Shown piece after piece: positions 16,296 to 24,402 of a stretch of DNA of 51,818 nt. Positions within the stretch are counted from its first letter, which is position 1; every line of letters starts with the position of its first letter. The stretch comes from Nocardioides jensenii JCM 1364 = NBRC 14755 (GTDB taxonomy: Bacteria; Actinomycetota; Actinomycetes; Propionibacteriales; Nocardioidaceae): NCBI RefSeq assembly GCF_001552535.1, contig NZ_BCRJ01000070.1, forward strand, positions 1 to 51,818. Direction: 5' to 3'. The notes under the pieces were generated by a model that worked only from the letters and a program-made list of their open reading frames with translations, was not told the origin of the DNA and did not search any database. The translations under genes were made by a program, and so were the position numbers.

Positions 16296-17339
16296 GTGCT
16301 GATCGATGCCAATGTAGGAGGCCCGCTCGACGGCACCGCGGGCGGCTCCGTTGTCGAGTTGAAGGAGCAGTTCGGCGAGGTCGGCGAGATCGGGTACGAC
16401 GGGGTCTGGACGACCGAGGTCGGACGCGACCCGTTCCTGCCGTTGCTGCTCGCTGCTGAGCACCTCGGCGACGTCACCATCGGCTCCTCGATCGCGGTCG
16501 CCTTCGCCCGCAGCCCGATGACGCTGGCCACCACGGCCAACGATCTCCAGTCGTTCAGCTGTGGGCGCTTCGTTCTGGGCCTCGGGTCCCAGATCAAGGC
16601 GCACATCGAGCGCCGTTACAGCATGCCCTGGTCGAAGCCAGCCGCACGGATGGAGGAGTTCATCTCCGCTCTCCGGGCGATCTGGAGCGCCTGGGAGAGC
16701 GGGGAGCGGCTCCGGTTCGAGGGCGAGTTCTACCGGCACACGTTGATGACGCCGATGTTCACCCCGGAGCCCCACCAGTGGGGGCCGCCGCCGGTCCTGT
16801 TGGCGGCGGTCGGCCCGGGGATGACCCGGACCGCGGCCAGGGTCGCGGACGGTCTGATCGCGCACTCGTTCACGACCGCGAAGTACCTCACCGAGGCGAC
16901 CCTGCCACGGCTCGAGGCCGAGCTGGCCGAGGCCGGGCGGCCCCGTTCCGGGTTCACGTTGTCCTACCCGGGACTCGTGGTCACCGGAGGATCGGACCGC
17001 GAGCTCGAGACGGCTGCCGCCGCCGTCCGCGGTCAGATCGCGTTCTACGGCGCCACTCCGGCGTACCGGGACGTGCTCGACTGCCACGGCTGGGGAGACC
17101 TGCACGAGGAACTGCACCGACTGTCGCTCCGGGGCGAGTGGCAGACGATGGCCGGGCTCATCGATGACGAGGTGCTGTCCACGTTCGCCGTGGTGGGTAC
17201 TCCTGAGCAGGCCGGTGCCGAGGCCGGACGCCGGTACTCCGGGCTGGTCGACCGCTTCACCTACTATGCGCCCTATGCCACCTCAGTGGACGTGCGCCGC
17301 CGCTTCGTCGCATCGGCGCGTGAGGTGGTCGGCACCTGA
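16296..17339 (+). CDS. LLM-class F420-dependent oxidoreductase (TIGR03617-like)
   Basis: About 347 aa, a luciferase-like monooxygenase-fold TIM barrel that would use coenzyme F420 (or flavin) for a hydride transfer. The fold start is VLIDANVGGPL, with IGYDGVWTTEVGRDPFLPL, the FARSPMTLATTANDLQ and GRFVLGLGSQIKAHIERR segments typical of F420-dependent members, and GPPPVLLAAVGPGMTRTAARVADG at the cofactor site. GTG 16296 is chosen because GGGAGG lies 5-10 bases ahead; the frame is open 17 codons further up, through the hairpin. It lies in the uptake operon and may act on the imported, CoA-activated substrate. Exact reaction unknown. Confidence 0.85.
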   Translation: MLIDANVGGPLDGTAGGSVVELKEQFGEVGEIGYDGVWTTEVGRDPFLPLLLAAEHLGDVTIGSSIAVAFARSPMTLATTANDLQSFSCGRFVLGLGSQIKAHIERRYSMPWSKPAARMEEFISALRAIWSAWESGERLRFEGEFYRHTLMTPMFTPEPHQWGPPPVLLAAVGPGMTRTAARVADGLIAHSFTTAKYLTEATLPRLEAELAEAGRPRSGFTLSYPGLVVTGGSDRELETAAAAVRGQIAFYGATPAYRDVLDCHGWGDLHEELHRLSLRGEWQTMAGLIDDEVLSTFAVVGTPEQAGAEAGRRYSGLVDRFTYYAPYATSVDVRRRFVASAREVVGT

Positions 17340-17353
17340 GAGGGGTGGACGTG

Positions 17354-17956
17354 ATGAACGACGAGAACGGCGCCGAACGGTCCACGCGTGTTCGTGACCC
17401 TGATCGGGCGGAAAAGATCCTCGCAGCAGCGGCGAGGCTGTTCGCCGTACAAGGGTTTCATGCAGTGAGCCTGGCCGACATCGGTCGCGAGGCCGGCATC
17501 GTCGGATCGGGGATCTACCGGCACTTCGACAACAAGTTGGCAGTGCTCGTCGCACTGCTCGACCAATCCCTGGCCGAGTTGATGGAGCGGACTGACGAGC
17601 TCCAGGCCGTCGACCTCCCGCCGGAGGAGGCGATGGGCCTCCTGGTGCAGCACCAGGTGGACTTCTGCATCCGGCACAGGCTGTCGGTGCAGCTGTACCG
17701 CACCGAGTTCACCGCCTTGACCCCGGACGACGCCCGTAGGCTTCGGCGTCAGCAGCGGCGCTACATCGAGGAGTGGGTGGGCACCCTGGGCGAGATGCGT
17801 CCAGAGCTGACCGCCGCCAAGGCCCGAGCCCTGGTCCACGTGACCATCGGTGCCATCCAGAGCATCGTCACCCATGACAGCGGTCTCGACACCGACGAGC
17901 TGACCTCCATGTTGGGTGCCGTGGCGCAACGTTGCCTGACCACCCAATTGCCGTAA
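17354..17956 (+). CDS. TetR/AcrR family transcriptional repressor
   Basis: About 200 aa. The helix-turn-helix domain (18-65) reads AEKILAAAARLFAVQGFHAV then SLADIGREAGIVGSGIYRHF, a canonical TetR recognition segment, with the helical ligand-binding half after it. ATG 17354 is preferred over GTG 17345 because AGGGG (17341-17345) is then 8 bases upstream. As the last gene of the operon it is the likely local repressor, released by a pathway acid or acyl-CoA. The inverted repeat at 9308-9341 is its best operator candidate. The C-terminal half is close in pattern to repressors of lipid and steroid catabolism, but that is only a resemblance. Confidence 0.9.
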   Translation: MNDENGAERSTRVRDPDRAEKILAAAARLFAVQGFHAVSLADIGREAGIVGSGIYRHFDNKLAVLVALLDQSLAELMERTDELQAVDLPPEEAMGLLVQHQVDFCIRHRLSVQLYRTEFTALTPDDARRLRRQQRRYIEEWVGTLGEMRPELTAAKARALVHVTIGAIQSIVTHDSGLDTDELTSMLGAVAQRCLTTQLP

Positions 17957-17986
17957 GCCCCGGCCGGGAACCACGAGGTCCGCACA

Positions 17987-18005
17987 CCGGCTGCGCGCCA
18001 GCCGG
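17987..18005. terminator. Short hairpin between TetR and the GIDE gene
   Basis: CCGGCTG (17987-17993) and CAGCCGG (17999-18005) pair around CGCGC. It is the only stem in the 62-base gap between two converging genes and has no T-run, so a terminator role is only likely. Confidence 0.5.
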
Positions 18006-18018
18006 GCGCTCCCGGAGG

Positions 18019-18807
18019 TCAGCGCACGAACGCCCAGACCGCCAGGCCGATCGCGAGCACGACGAGCGTCACTGAGCCGAGCAGGTAGAGCAGCGCCTGC
18101 TTCTTGTGGTCCGCTAGCAGCTCGTCCTCCGACTCGGTGGAGATGGTCAGCCCTTCCCTGCCCTTCGGGTCGCGGACCTCGAGCGTGCCGTTGCGGTCGC
18201 GCGCTTCACCGCGCACGAAGACGCGGGTCTCGGGCAGCAGCACCCACTCCTCGTACTCGAAGCCGATCGTGTCGCCGTCGCTCGCGCCCAGACCGATCTG
18301 GAACCCACCGAACGAGATCGAGCGACCCTCCGCCTCGGCCTCCCGGAACTCGCTGACGCTCTTGCGAGCGCTCGTGACCCCGTGCGCGTTCGGGACCACG
18401 AGGATCGTGCCCTCCCCGTCGTCGAGGGTGAACGCGTCGCGGGTGAAGCTGTCGGTGACGACCTCCTCCTTCGTGCGGGTGCGTCGATGGCCGTCCTTGT
18501 CGCGGTAGACGTCCTTGTAGCGCCGGGTCACGCGGTGCTTGTGCCACACGCACTCGGTCTTCGAGATCTCCGAGACCAGCAGGCCCCGGGGCCCGGCCTT
18601 CGCCGTGCCGTCGAGCTCGACCACCTCGGCGTACGACCCGGCACCGGCGGCGTCGGTGGCCGCCTGGTGCAGCTCGTGCAGGGTGGCGGTGGTGCTGGTC
18701 TCGGTGAGCAGCATCGCGCGGTACTTCCCGCGTGTCTCCCGCGACATCCAGAACGCGCCCGCACCCACGACCAACGCCAGCGTGGCTCCTGCCAGATACG
18801 ACCACAT
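18019..18807 (-). CDS. GIDE/MUL1-like (E3 ubiquitin ligase family fold) membrane protein
   Basis: 262 aa with one N-terminal membrane helix (about 3-20) and one C-terminal helix (about 238-260) enclosing a soluble domain. The domain has the hallmarks of the GIDE/BAM region of the mitochondrial ligase MUL1: a conserved Gly/Pro start (KAGPRGLLVSEIS), ECVWHKHRVTRRYKD, an Asp/Gly-rich strand (FTLDDGEGTILVVP) and EYEEWVLLPETRVFVRGEAR. No RING finger is present, as in all bacterial relatives, so it cannot be a ubiquitin ligase. ATG 18807 has GGAGAGG upstream; an open frame continues antisense through narK and is not real coding. Function in bacteria is unknown. Confidence 0.8.
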   Translation of the reverse strand: MWSYLAGATLALVVGAGAFWMSRETRGKYRAMLLTETSTTATLHELHQAATDAAGAGSYAEVVELDGTAKAGPRGLLVSEISKTECVWHKHRVTRRYKDVYRDKDGHRRTRTKEEVVTDSFTRDAFTLDDGEGTILVVPNAHGVTSARKSVSEFREAEAEGRSISFGGFQIGLGASDGDTIGFEYEEWVLLPETRVFVRGEARDRNGTLEVRDPKGREGLTISTESEDELLADHKKQALLYLLGSVTLVVLAIGLAVWAFVR

Positions 18808-18921
18808 GTCCGGGTCCTCTCCTCGTGCGTACGACGACCGCGCGGTGTTCCACGCGGTCGGTGCCCCTCTACCCGGTGGCCGCGCAGCCCACACCTGTCC
18901 GTGAGGTGGTGAGCACAAGTT

Positions 18922-18974
18922 GACACCTGCGTGAAACAAACCGTTCCCGGCGCGAAATCTGCGCTGCCTAGGTT
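18922..18974 (+). promoter_or_regulatory. narK promoter with GlnR/NnaR-like box
   Basis: GACAC-N6-GAAAC (18922-18937) fits the GlnR pattern GTNAC-N6-GAAAC with one mismatch. The -10 candidate TAGGTT (18969-18974) follows in GCCTAGGTTCCT. The same two words, GAAACAAA.CG and GCCTA..TTCCT, occur at nearly the same spacing before nirB (24329-24374), which marks a shared regulatory module. The gap 18808-19005 holds no gene. Confidence 0.55.
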
Positions 18975-19005
18975 CCTCGGCATCCGAACCCACGAGGAGT
19001 CGATC

Positions 19006-20508
19006 GTGACCACCACCGCACCCCCGCCCTCCCGGCCCGCGCCGGCCGCCATGAAGGGCGGCACCTGGATCGAGGACTGGCGCCCCGAGGAGCCCGAGTT
19101 CTGGGAGAACGGCGGCGCGCAGGTCGCCCGGCGCAACCTGGTCTGGTCGATCTTCTCCGAGCACCTCGGCTTCTCGGTGTGGCTGCTGTGGAGCGTCAGC
19201 GCCGCCATGCTGCTCAAGGTCGGCTTCGACTTCACCACGTCGCAGCTGTTCCTGCTGGTCGCCGTACCGAACCTGGTCGGCTCCCTGATCCGGCTGCCCT
19301 ACACCTTCGCGGTGCCGAAGTTCGGCGGGCGCAACTGGACGGTCGTGAGCGCAACCCTGCTGCTGATCCCGACCCTGCTGTTCGCGCACTTCGTGCAGCG
19401 CCCCGAGACGCCGTACTGGGTGTTCCTGGTGGTCGCGGCGACGGCCGGCTTCGGCGGCGGCAACTTCGCCTCCTCGATGGCGAACATCAACTTCTTCTAC
19501 CCGGCCAAGCGCAAGGGCACGGCGCTCGGGCTCAACGCGGCCGGCGGCAACCTCGGCGTCGCGGTGATCCAGTTCTTCCTGCCGATCGTGGTGGGCGGGG
19601 CCGGCGCGTTCGGGCTGGTCAAGGCGAGTGAGAGCGGCCTGGCGCTGCAACGCGCCGGCTACCTGTACGCCGCCCTGGCCGTGCTGGGCGCGGTCTGCGC
19701 GTGGTTCTTCATGAACAACCTGGCCGCCGCGCGCTCGAAGCCGCGCGAGCAGCTGGCCGTCGTGAAGTACAAGCACACCTGGGTGATGTCGTTCCTCTAC
19801 ATCGGCACGTTCGGCTCGTTCATCGGCTACTCCGCCGCGATGCCGCTGCTGATCAAGCTCAACTTCTGGGTGCCCACCGCCGACGGCGCCGGCGCCGGCA
19901 TCAACTTCGCCTACTACGCGTTCCTCGGTGCCCTGGTCGGCTCCGTGGCCCGCCCGTTCGGTGGCTGGCTGGCCGACAAGTACGGCGGCGCGCGGGTCAC
20001 ACTCTGGACGTTCGTGGCGATGATCGTCGGCACCCTGGCCGTGCTCTGGACCCTCTCGCAGCTCACCCCGAACCCGACGGCCAGCGTGGCGATCGCGGAG
20101 CAGAACCAGCAGTGGTTCCCGTGGTTCCTCGGCTTCTTCCTCTTCGTCTTCGCGGCCAGCGGCATCGGCAACGGGTCGACGTACCGGATGATCCCGCTGA
20201 TCTGGGCCCGCCAGGCGCGCACCACCACCGCGGACGGCACGCCGGAGCGGGCCGCCGCCCTGGCCCGGGCGACCAAGGAGTCGTCGGCGGTGATCGGCAT
20301 CGCGGGTGCGACCGGTGCGATCGGCGGCTTCCTGATCCCGATGACGTTCGGCGCCCCGTGGATCGAGGACCCGGTGGCCGCGGTGAAGAGCGCGTTCCTG
20401 GTCTTCACCGGGTTCTACGCGGTGTGCCTGGGCGTCACCTGGTTCTTCTACACCCGCCGCGCCTTCCTGGTCGGCCGGGTGCCCAGCCTGGCCGGCGCAG
20501 GGATCTAG
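19006..20508 (+). CDS. narK: Nitrate/nitrite transporter NarK
   Basis: Major facilitator of the NNP family, 500 aa, twelve predicted membrane helices. The nitrate signature is seen twice in modified form, first as GFGGGNFASSMANINFFYP followed by KRKGTALGLNAAGGNLGVA. Arginines in helices 2 and 8 positions typical for nitrate binding are plausible (SLIRLPYTFAVPK, GSVARPFGGWLADK). GTG 19006 is chosen since GAGGAG lies 6 bases ahead and the frame upstream lacks a ribosome binding site. A soluble Pro/Ala-rich N-terminus (about 60 residues, GTWIEDWRPEEPEFW) precedes helix 1, as in actinobacterial NarK2/NarK3. It supplies nitrate to the reductase encoded 8 bases downstream. Confidence 0.93.
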   Translation: MTTTAPPPSRPAPAAMKGGTWIEDWRPEEPEFWENGGAQVARRNLVWSIFSEHLGFSVWLLWSVSAAMLLKVGFDFTTSQLFLLVAVPNLVGSLIRLPYTFAVPKFGGRNWTVVSATLLLIPTLLFAHFVQRPETPYWVFLVVAATAGFGGGNFASSMANINFFYPAKRKGTALGLNAAGGNLGVAVIQFFLPIVVGGAGAFGLVKASESGLALQRAGYLYAALAVLGAVCAWFFMNNLAAARSKPREQLAVVKYKHTWVMSFLYIGTFGSFIGYSAAMPLLIKLNFWVPTADGAGAGINFAYYAFLGALVGSVARPFGGWLADKYGGARVTLWTFVAMIVGTLAVLWTLSQLTPNPTASVAIAEQNQQWFPWFLGFFLFVFAASGIGNGSTYRMIPLIWARQARTTTADGTPERAAALARATKESSAVIGIAGATGAIGGFLIPMTFGAPWIEDPVAAVKSAFLVFTGFYAVCLGVTWFFYTRRAFLVGRVPSLAGAGI

Positions 20509-20515
20509 GCCCCGC

Positions 20516-22654
20516 ATGACCACCGAGACCCACTGCCCCTACTGCTCGCTGCAGTGCGGGATGCGGCTGGCCCCGGCCTCCGGGCTGTCCTCGGGGTCCG
20601 GGCCGCTCCCGGCCCGGACCGCGCTCGAGGTCACCGAGTGGCCGGAGTTCCCGGTCAACCGGGGCGCCCTGTGCCGGAAGGGGTGGACGTCGACGGGGCT
20701 GCACCGGCACCGCGAGCGGCTGACCCAGCCGCTGGTCCGCTCCACCGAGACGGGCGAGCTGGCGCCGGCATCCTGGGAGGAGGCGCTCGACCTGATCGGC
20801 GACCGTCTCCTTGCCTTGCGCCGCGAGCACGGCGCCGACGCGATCGGGGTCTTCGGCGGGGGTGGCCTGACCAACGAGAAGGCCTACCAGCTCGGCAAGT
20901 TCGCCCGGGTGGCGATCGGCACCAGCCAGATCGACTACAACGGTCGGTGGTGCATGTCGTCGGCCGCCTCCGCGGGGACCCGCGCGCTGGGCTTGGATCG
21001 CGGTCTGCCGTTTCCCCTTGCCGACATCGAGCACACCGACGTCGTCGTGCTGGCCGGGTCGAACCTGGCCGAGACGATGCCGCCGGCGGCGCGTCACCTC
21101 GCTGCCCTGCGCGAGCGCGGCGGCACGGTCGTGGTGATCGACCCGCGGCAGACCTCGACCGCTGCTCAGGCCGACGTCTTCGTGCAGCCGGTGCCCGGCA
21201 CCGACCTGGCGCTGGCGCAGGCCGTCCTGCACCAGCTCGTGGCCGACGGCAACGTCGACTCGGACTATGTCGAGTCGCGTACGACGGGCTTCTCGTCCGT
21301 GCGCGACTCGGTGGCGTCGTGGTGGCCGGAGCGAGCGGAGCGCGTCACGGGCGTGCCGGCCTCCGAGATCCGTGCCCTGGCTGGGTTGCTGGGCACCGCG
21401 GAGAAGGTGATGGTGCTGACCGCGCGCGGCGCCGAGCAGCATGCATCCGGGTCGGACACCGTGCTGGCGTGGATCAACGTCGCGCTGACTCTGGGCATGT
21501 GCGGCCGGGAGCACGCCGGCTACGGCTGCCTGACCGGGCAGGGCAACGGGCAGGGTGGACGCGAGCACGGGCAGAAGGCCGACCAGCTTCCCGGCTACCG
21601 GATGATCGACGATCCTGAGGCCCGCTCGCACGTTGCCTCGGTGTGGGGTGTGCCGCCCGAATCCCTGCCAGGCAAGGGAAAATCAGCCTACGAGCTGCTC
21701 TCCTCCCTCGGTGAGCCGGACGGAGTGAAGGCCCTGCTGGTCTTCGGCTCCAACATCGTGGTCTCCGCCCCGAACGCCTCCTTCGTCTCCACGCGGCTCG
21801 ATGCCCTCGATCTGCTGGTGGTGGCCGACATCGTTCTCTCGGAGACCGCTGCCCGCGCGGACGTCGTACTGCCTGTCACGCAGTGGGCAGAGGAGACCGG
21901 CACGATGACCAACCTCGAGGGCCGCGTGATCCTGCGCCAGCAGGCGATCACGCCACCAGTCGGCGTGGTCAGCGACCTGGCCATCCTGCAGGGCCTCGCG
22001 GAACGGCTGGACTCGCCGGTCGACTTCGCCACCGACCCGGAGACGATCTTCGCCGAGCTCGGCCGCGCCTCCGCAGGCGGCAAGGCCGACTACGCCGGCA
22101 TCACCTACGACCGGATCCGCGACGAGCGGGGCGTGTTCTGGCCCTGCCCCTCGCCCGAGCACGCGGGCACGCCGCGGATGTTCCTCTCAGCGTTCGGCCA
22201 CGAGGACGGCCGGGCCCGCTTCCACGTCGTCGAGCACCGGGGTGCCGTGGAGCAGCCCGACGCGGAGTATCCGCTGCACCTCACCACCGGGCGGGTGCTT
22301 GCCCAGTACCAGTCCGGAGCCCAGACCCGGCGGGTGCGCGACCTGCCTGACGACGGGCCCTTCGTGGAGCTGCACCCGATGCTGGCCCGGCGTCTCTCGG
22401 TGGAGGACGGCCAGCCGGTCCGGTTGGCCACTCGCCGCGGCGAGATGACCGCACCCGCCCGGGTGGTCGACACGATCCGCCCCGACGCCGTGTTCGTGCC
22501 GTTCCACTGGGTCGGCGCCAACCTGCTCACCAACGATGCGCTCGACCCGGCCTCCCGGATGCCGGAGTTCAAGGCCTGCGCGGTGGCCCTGTCACGTGCG
22601 GACCGGGCTGCGCCCGCACTGGCGGCTGCGCCGGAACTGGGGGCTGCACCGTGA
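20516..22654 (+). CDS. nasC: Assimilatory nitrate reductase, molybdopterin catalytic subunit
   Basis: Reduces nitrate to nitrite in the cytoplasm, 712 aa, with bis-MGD and one [4Fe-4S] cluster. Cluster ligands are C7, C10, C14 in CPYCSLQC and C53 in LCRKG, with K55 as the electron-relay lysine. C146 in NGRWCMSSAA is the Mo-ligating cysteine. The C-terminal molybdopterin-dinucleotide domain includes LTTGRVLAQYQSGAQTRR and VGANLLTNDALDP. There is no Tat signal and no C-terminal ferredoxin-like or flavodoxin domain, so electrons must come from the partner encoded next. It overlaps that gene (GTGA) and follows narK closely. The C-terminus ends in an Ala/Pro-rich tail. Confidence 0.92.
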   Translation: MTTETHCPYCSLQCGMRLAPASGLSSGSGPLPARTALEVTEWPEFPVNRGALCRKGWTSTGLHRHRERLTQPLVRSTETGELAPASWEEALDLIGDRLLALRREHGADAIGVFGGGGLTNEKAYQLGKFARVAIGTSQIDYNGRWCMSSAASAGTRALGLDRGLPFPLADIEHTDVVVLAGSNLAETMPPAARHLAALRERGGTVVVIDPRQTSTAAQADVFVQPVPGTDLALAQAVLHQLVADGNVDSDYVESRTTGFSSVRDSVASWWPERAERVTGVPASEIRALAGLLGTAEKVMVLTARGAEQHASGSDTVLAWINVALTLGMCGREHAGYGCLTGQGNGQGGREHGQKADQLPGYRMIDDPEARSHVASVWGVPPESLPGKGKSAYELLSSLGEPDGVKALLVFGSNIVVSAPNASFVSTRLDALDLLVVADIVLSETAARADVVLPVTQWAEETGTMTNLEGRVILRQQAITPPVGVVSDLAILQGLAERLDSPVDFATDPETIFAELGRASAGGKADYAGITYDRIRDERGVFWPCPSPEHAGTPRMFLSAFGHEDGRARFHVVEHRGAVEQPDAEYPLHLTTGRVLAQYQSGAQTRRVRDLPDDGPFVELHPMLARRLSVEDGQPVRLATRRGEMTAPARVVDTIRPDAVFVPFHWVGANLLTNDALDPASRMPEFKACAVALSRADRAAPALAAAPELGAAP

Positions 22655-24045
22655 GGGGCGAACGCCTGGTCATCGTCGGCAACGGGATGGCCGCCACCCG
22701 GTTGGTCGAGATGCTCGTCGCCCGGCGGTACGACGGCCACATCACGGTGATCGGCGAGGAGCCGGTGCCGGCGTACAACCGGATCCTGCTCTCGGCCGTG
22801 CTCGAGGGCACGCACCGCGCCGAGGCGCTGACCATGCGCGACCCGGAGTGGTTCGCCTCGGTCGGCGTGGACCTGCGCCTGGGCAGCCGGGTGCTGCAGG
22901 TCTCGCGCAAGGAGTCCGACGCGATGCTGGTCGACGGGACCACGATCCCGTGGGACCGGCTGGTGCTGGCCACCGGCGCGATCCCGACGCTGCCGCCGAT
23001 CCGCGGGCTGGTGCAGCTGGACGGCCAGCTGCACCCGAAGGTGCACGCGTTCCGCAGCCTGGCTGACTGCAACGGCCTCCTGACCGCGCTCGACGAGCGG
23101 CCCGGTCAACGCGCGGTCGTCGTCGGCGGTGGCCTGCTCGGCCTCCAGGTCGCCCGTGCCCTCAGTGTTCGCGGCGTCGCCACCGAGATCGTCGAGGGCA
23201 GCGAGCACCTGCTCTCTGCTCAGCTCGACGAGCGTGGTGCCTCGATTCTCAAGCGTGGGTTGAAGAAACTCGGCACCGAGGTCTACGCCGGTGCTCGCGC
23301 CGTCCGCCTCACCGACGAGGGCCTGAGGCTCGACAACGGCTACACGTTGGAGACCGACCTCGTCATTCTCACCGCCGGTGGACGCCCCTCGACGGCGCTG
23401 GCCCGGCAGGCCGAGCTCTACGTGCGGCGCGGTGTCGTGGTCGACGGGCACCTCGCCTCGATCACCGACCCGCGGGTGCACGCGATCGGGGACTGCGCGG
23501 AGTACGCCGGCAAGGTCACCGGGTTCGTGCCGCCCGCCTGGGAGCAGGCCGTCGTCCTCGCCGAGCACCTGTGCGGCGGCGACACGGTGTACGACGGGTC
23601 GCGTTCGGTGGCCCGGCTGCGGGCCAGTGACCTCGAGGTGGCGGTGCTCGGCGACCCGGAGCGCACCGACGGGGAGGTGGTCGAGGTGACCAACCCGATC
23701 GCCGGCACCCACCGCAAACTGGTGGTCCGGGGTGGGGTGATCGTCGCCGCGGCCCTGGTCGGAGACCTGGCCCGGGTCGGGCTGATCACCCAGCTCTACG
23801 ACCGGCGCACGATCCTGGGCGCGCACGAGCCGGGGGAGCTGCTCTCCGCCGAGCGCGCCACGGCCGCCGAGTCGCTCGCGCTGCCCGATGACGCGGAGGT
23901 CTGTGCCTGCGCCGGGGTCAGCGCCGGACGGATCCGCGGCTGCCGCACGCTCGACGAGGTGCGCGGCTCGACCCGCGCCACCACCGGCTGCGGCGGGTGC
24001 ACGTCGGTGGTCGAACAACTCCTCTTCCCCGTCGGCTCGAGTTGA
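22651..24045 (+). CDS. FAD/NAD(P)H-dependent electron-transfer subunit of nitrate reductase (NasB-like)
   Basis: 464 aa, equivalent to the N-terminal part of NirB alone. FAD motif VIVGNGMAATRLVE, NAD(P) motif VVVGGGLLGLQVARAL, second FAD motif VHAIGDCAEYAG, then a C-terminal BFD-type [2Fe-2S] domain with four Cys in the pattern C-x-C ... C-x2-C (VCACAGVSAGR and TGCGGCTSVV). It would pass electrons from NAD(P)H to the adjacent nitrate reductase. GTG start overlaps the reductase stop (GTGA). It resembles the first 500 residues of NirB at 24403 closely enough to suggest an old duplication with loss of the siroheme domains. Confidence 0.88.
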   Translation: MRGERLVIVGNGMAATRLVEMLVARRYDGHITVIGEEPVPAYNRILLSAVLEGTHRAEALTMRDPEWFASVGVDLRLGSRVLQVSRKESDAMLVDGTTIPWDRLVLATGAIPTLPPIRGLVQLDGQLHPKVHAFRSLADCNGLLTALDERPGQRAVVVGGGLLGLQVARALSVRGVATEIVEGSEHLLSAQLDERGASILKRGLKKLGTEVYAGARAVRLTDEGLRLDNGYTLETDLVILTAGGRPSTALARQAELYVRRGVVVDGHLASITDPRVHAIGDCAEYAGKVTGFVPPAWEQAVVLAEHLCGGDTVYDGSRSVARLRASDLEVAVLGDPERTDGEVVEVTNPIAGTHRKLVVRGGVIVAAALVGDLARVGLITQLYDRRTILGAHEPGELLSAERATAAESLALPDDAEVCACAGVSAGRIRGCRTLDEVRGSTRATTGCGGCTSVVEQLLFPVGSS

Positions 24046-24093
24046 CGGGGAGAACCGCCGAATCGCCACGAGTTGACGGTCCGATCGGCGTGC

Positions 24094-24252
24094 TCAGCCC
24101 GGGTACCGCATGAGGAAGTCGTGGTCGGTGTTCCTGCCACCCTCGGGGTCCCGCGGCGGCTCGGTGTCATTGACCTCGACGGTGTCTTCGAGGCGCAACG
24201 GCTCGGGCAGCCTCGCGAAGCGATTCGTCGGCATCTCCGGCTCGTCAGCCAT
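24094..24252 (-). CDS. Small conserved-looking protein, unknown
   Basis: 52 aa, acidic and proline-rich, starting MADEPEMPTNRFARLPEPLR and ending TDHDFLMRYPG. It has no membrane helix and no cysteine. GAGAGGA lies 8 bases before ATG 24252, which is why I call it real; a longer frame to 24357 has no ribosome binding site and would run into the nirB promoter. It is antisense in orientation to both nitrate operons and sits exactly between them, with its promoter facing nirB's. No recognisable family; a small regulatory or accessory protein is possible. Confidence 0.55.
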   Translation of the reverse strand: MADEPEMPTNRFARLPEPLRLEDTVEVNDTEPPRDPEGGRNTDHDFLMRYPG

Positions 24253-24320
24253 CACGGAATCCTCTCGTCGGTCAACCCAGAGTAGCCACGGGCCGGCGAC
24301 GGGTCGGTGAAGAAGGGTTT

Positions 24321-24374
24321 TCATCCCCGAAACAAAGCGAAACCCTCCAGTCAACATGGGCCGCCTAACTTCCT
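24321..24374 (+). promoter_or_regulatory. nirB promoter with GlnR/NnaR-like box
   Basis: GAAAC (24329-24333) is followed by AAAGCGAAAC and, 23 bases later, GCCTAACTTCCT with -10 candidate TAACTT (24366-24371). The layout copies the narK promoter to within one base. The upstream half-site is poor (TTTTC), so this site would depend on a co-activator. GGAAGGA (24390-24396) is the nirB ribosome binding site. Confidence 0.55.
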
Positions 24375-24402
24375 AGTCACAGGTTGTCAGGAAGGACTCC
24401 TC

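Noticed and set aside
18808..20523. Long minus-strand reading frame antisense to narK that is continuous with the GIDE gene
   Set aside because: It reads as Arg/Ala/Gly/Asp-rich low complexity typical of antisense GC-rich DNA, and ATG 18807 with its own ribosome binding site starts the recognisable protein.
22105..24069. Long open frame antisense to the NasB-like gene
   Set aside because: Composition is a mirror of the true gene; no domain is recognisable and the sense frame has all catalytic motifs.
24253..24402. Molybdenum-cofactor or cobalamin riboswitch in the nirB leader
   Set aside because: No conserved stems or boxes of those classes are visible; only the promoter words are found.
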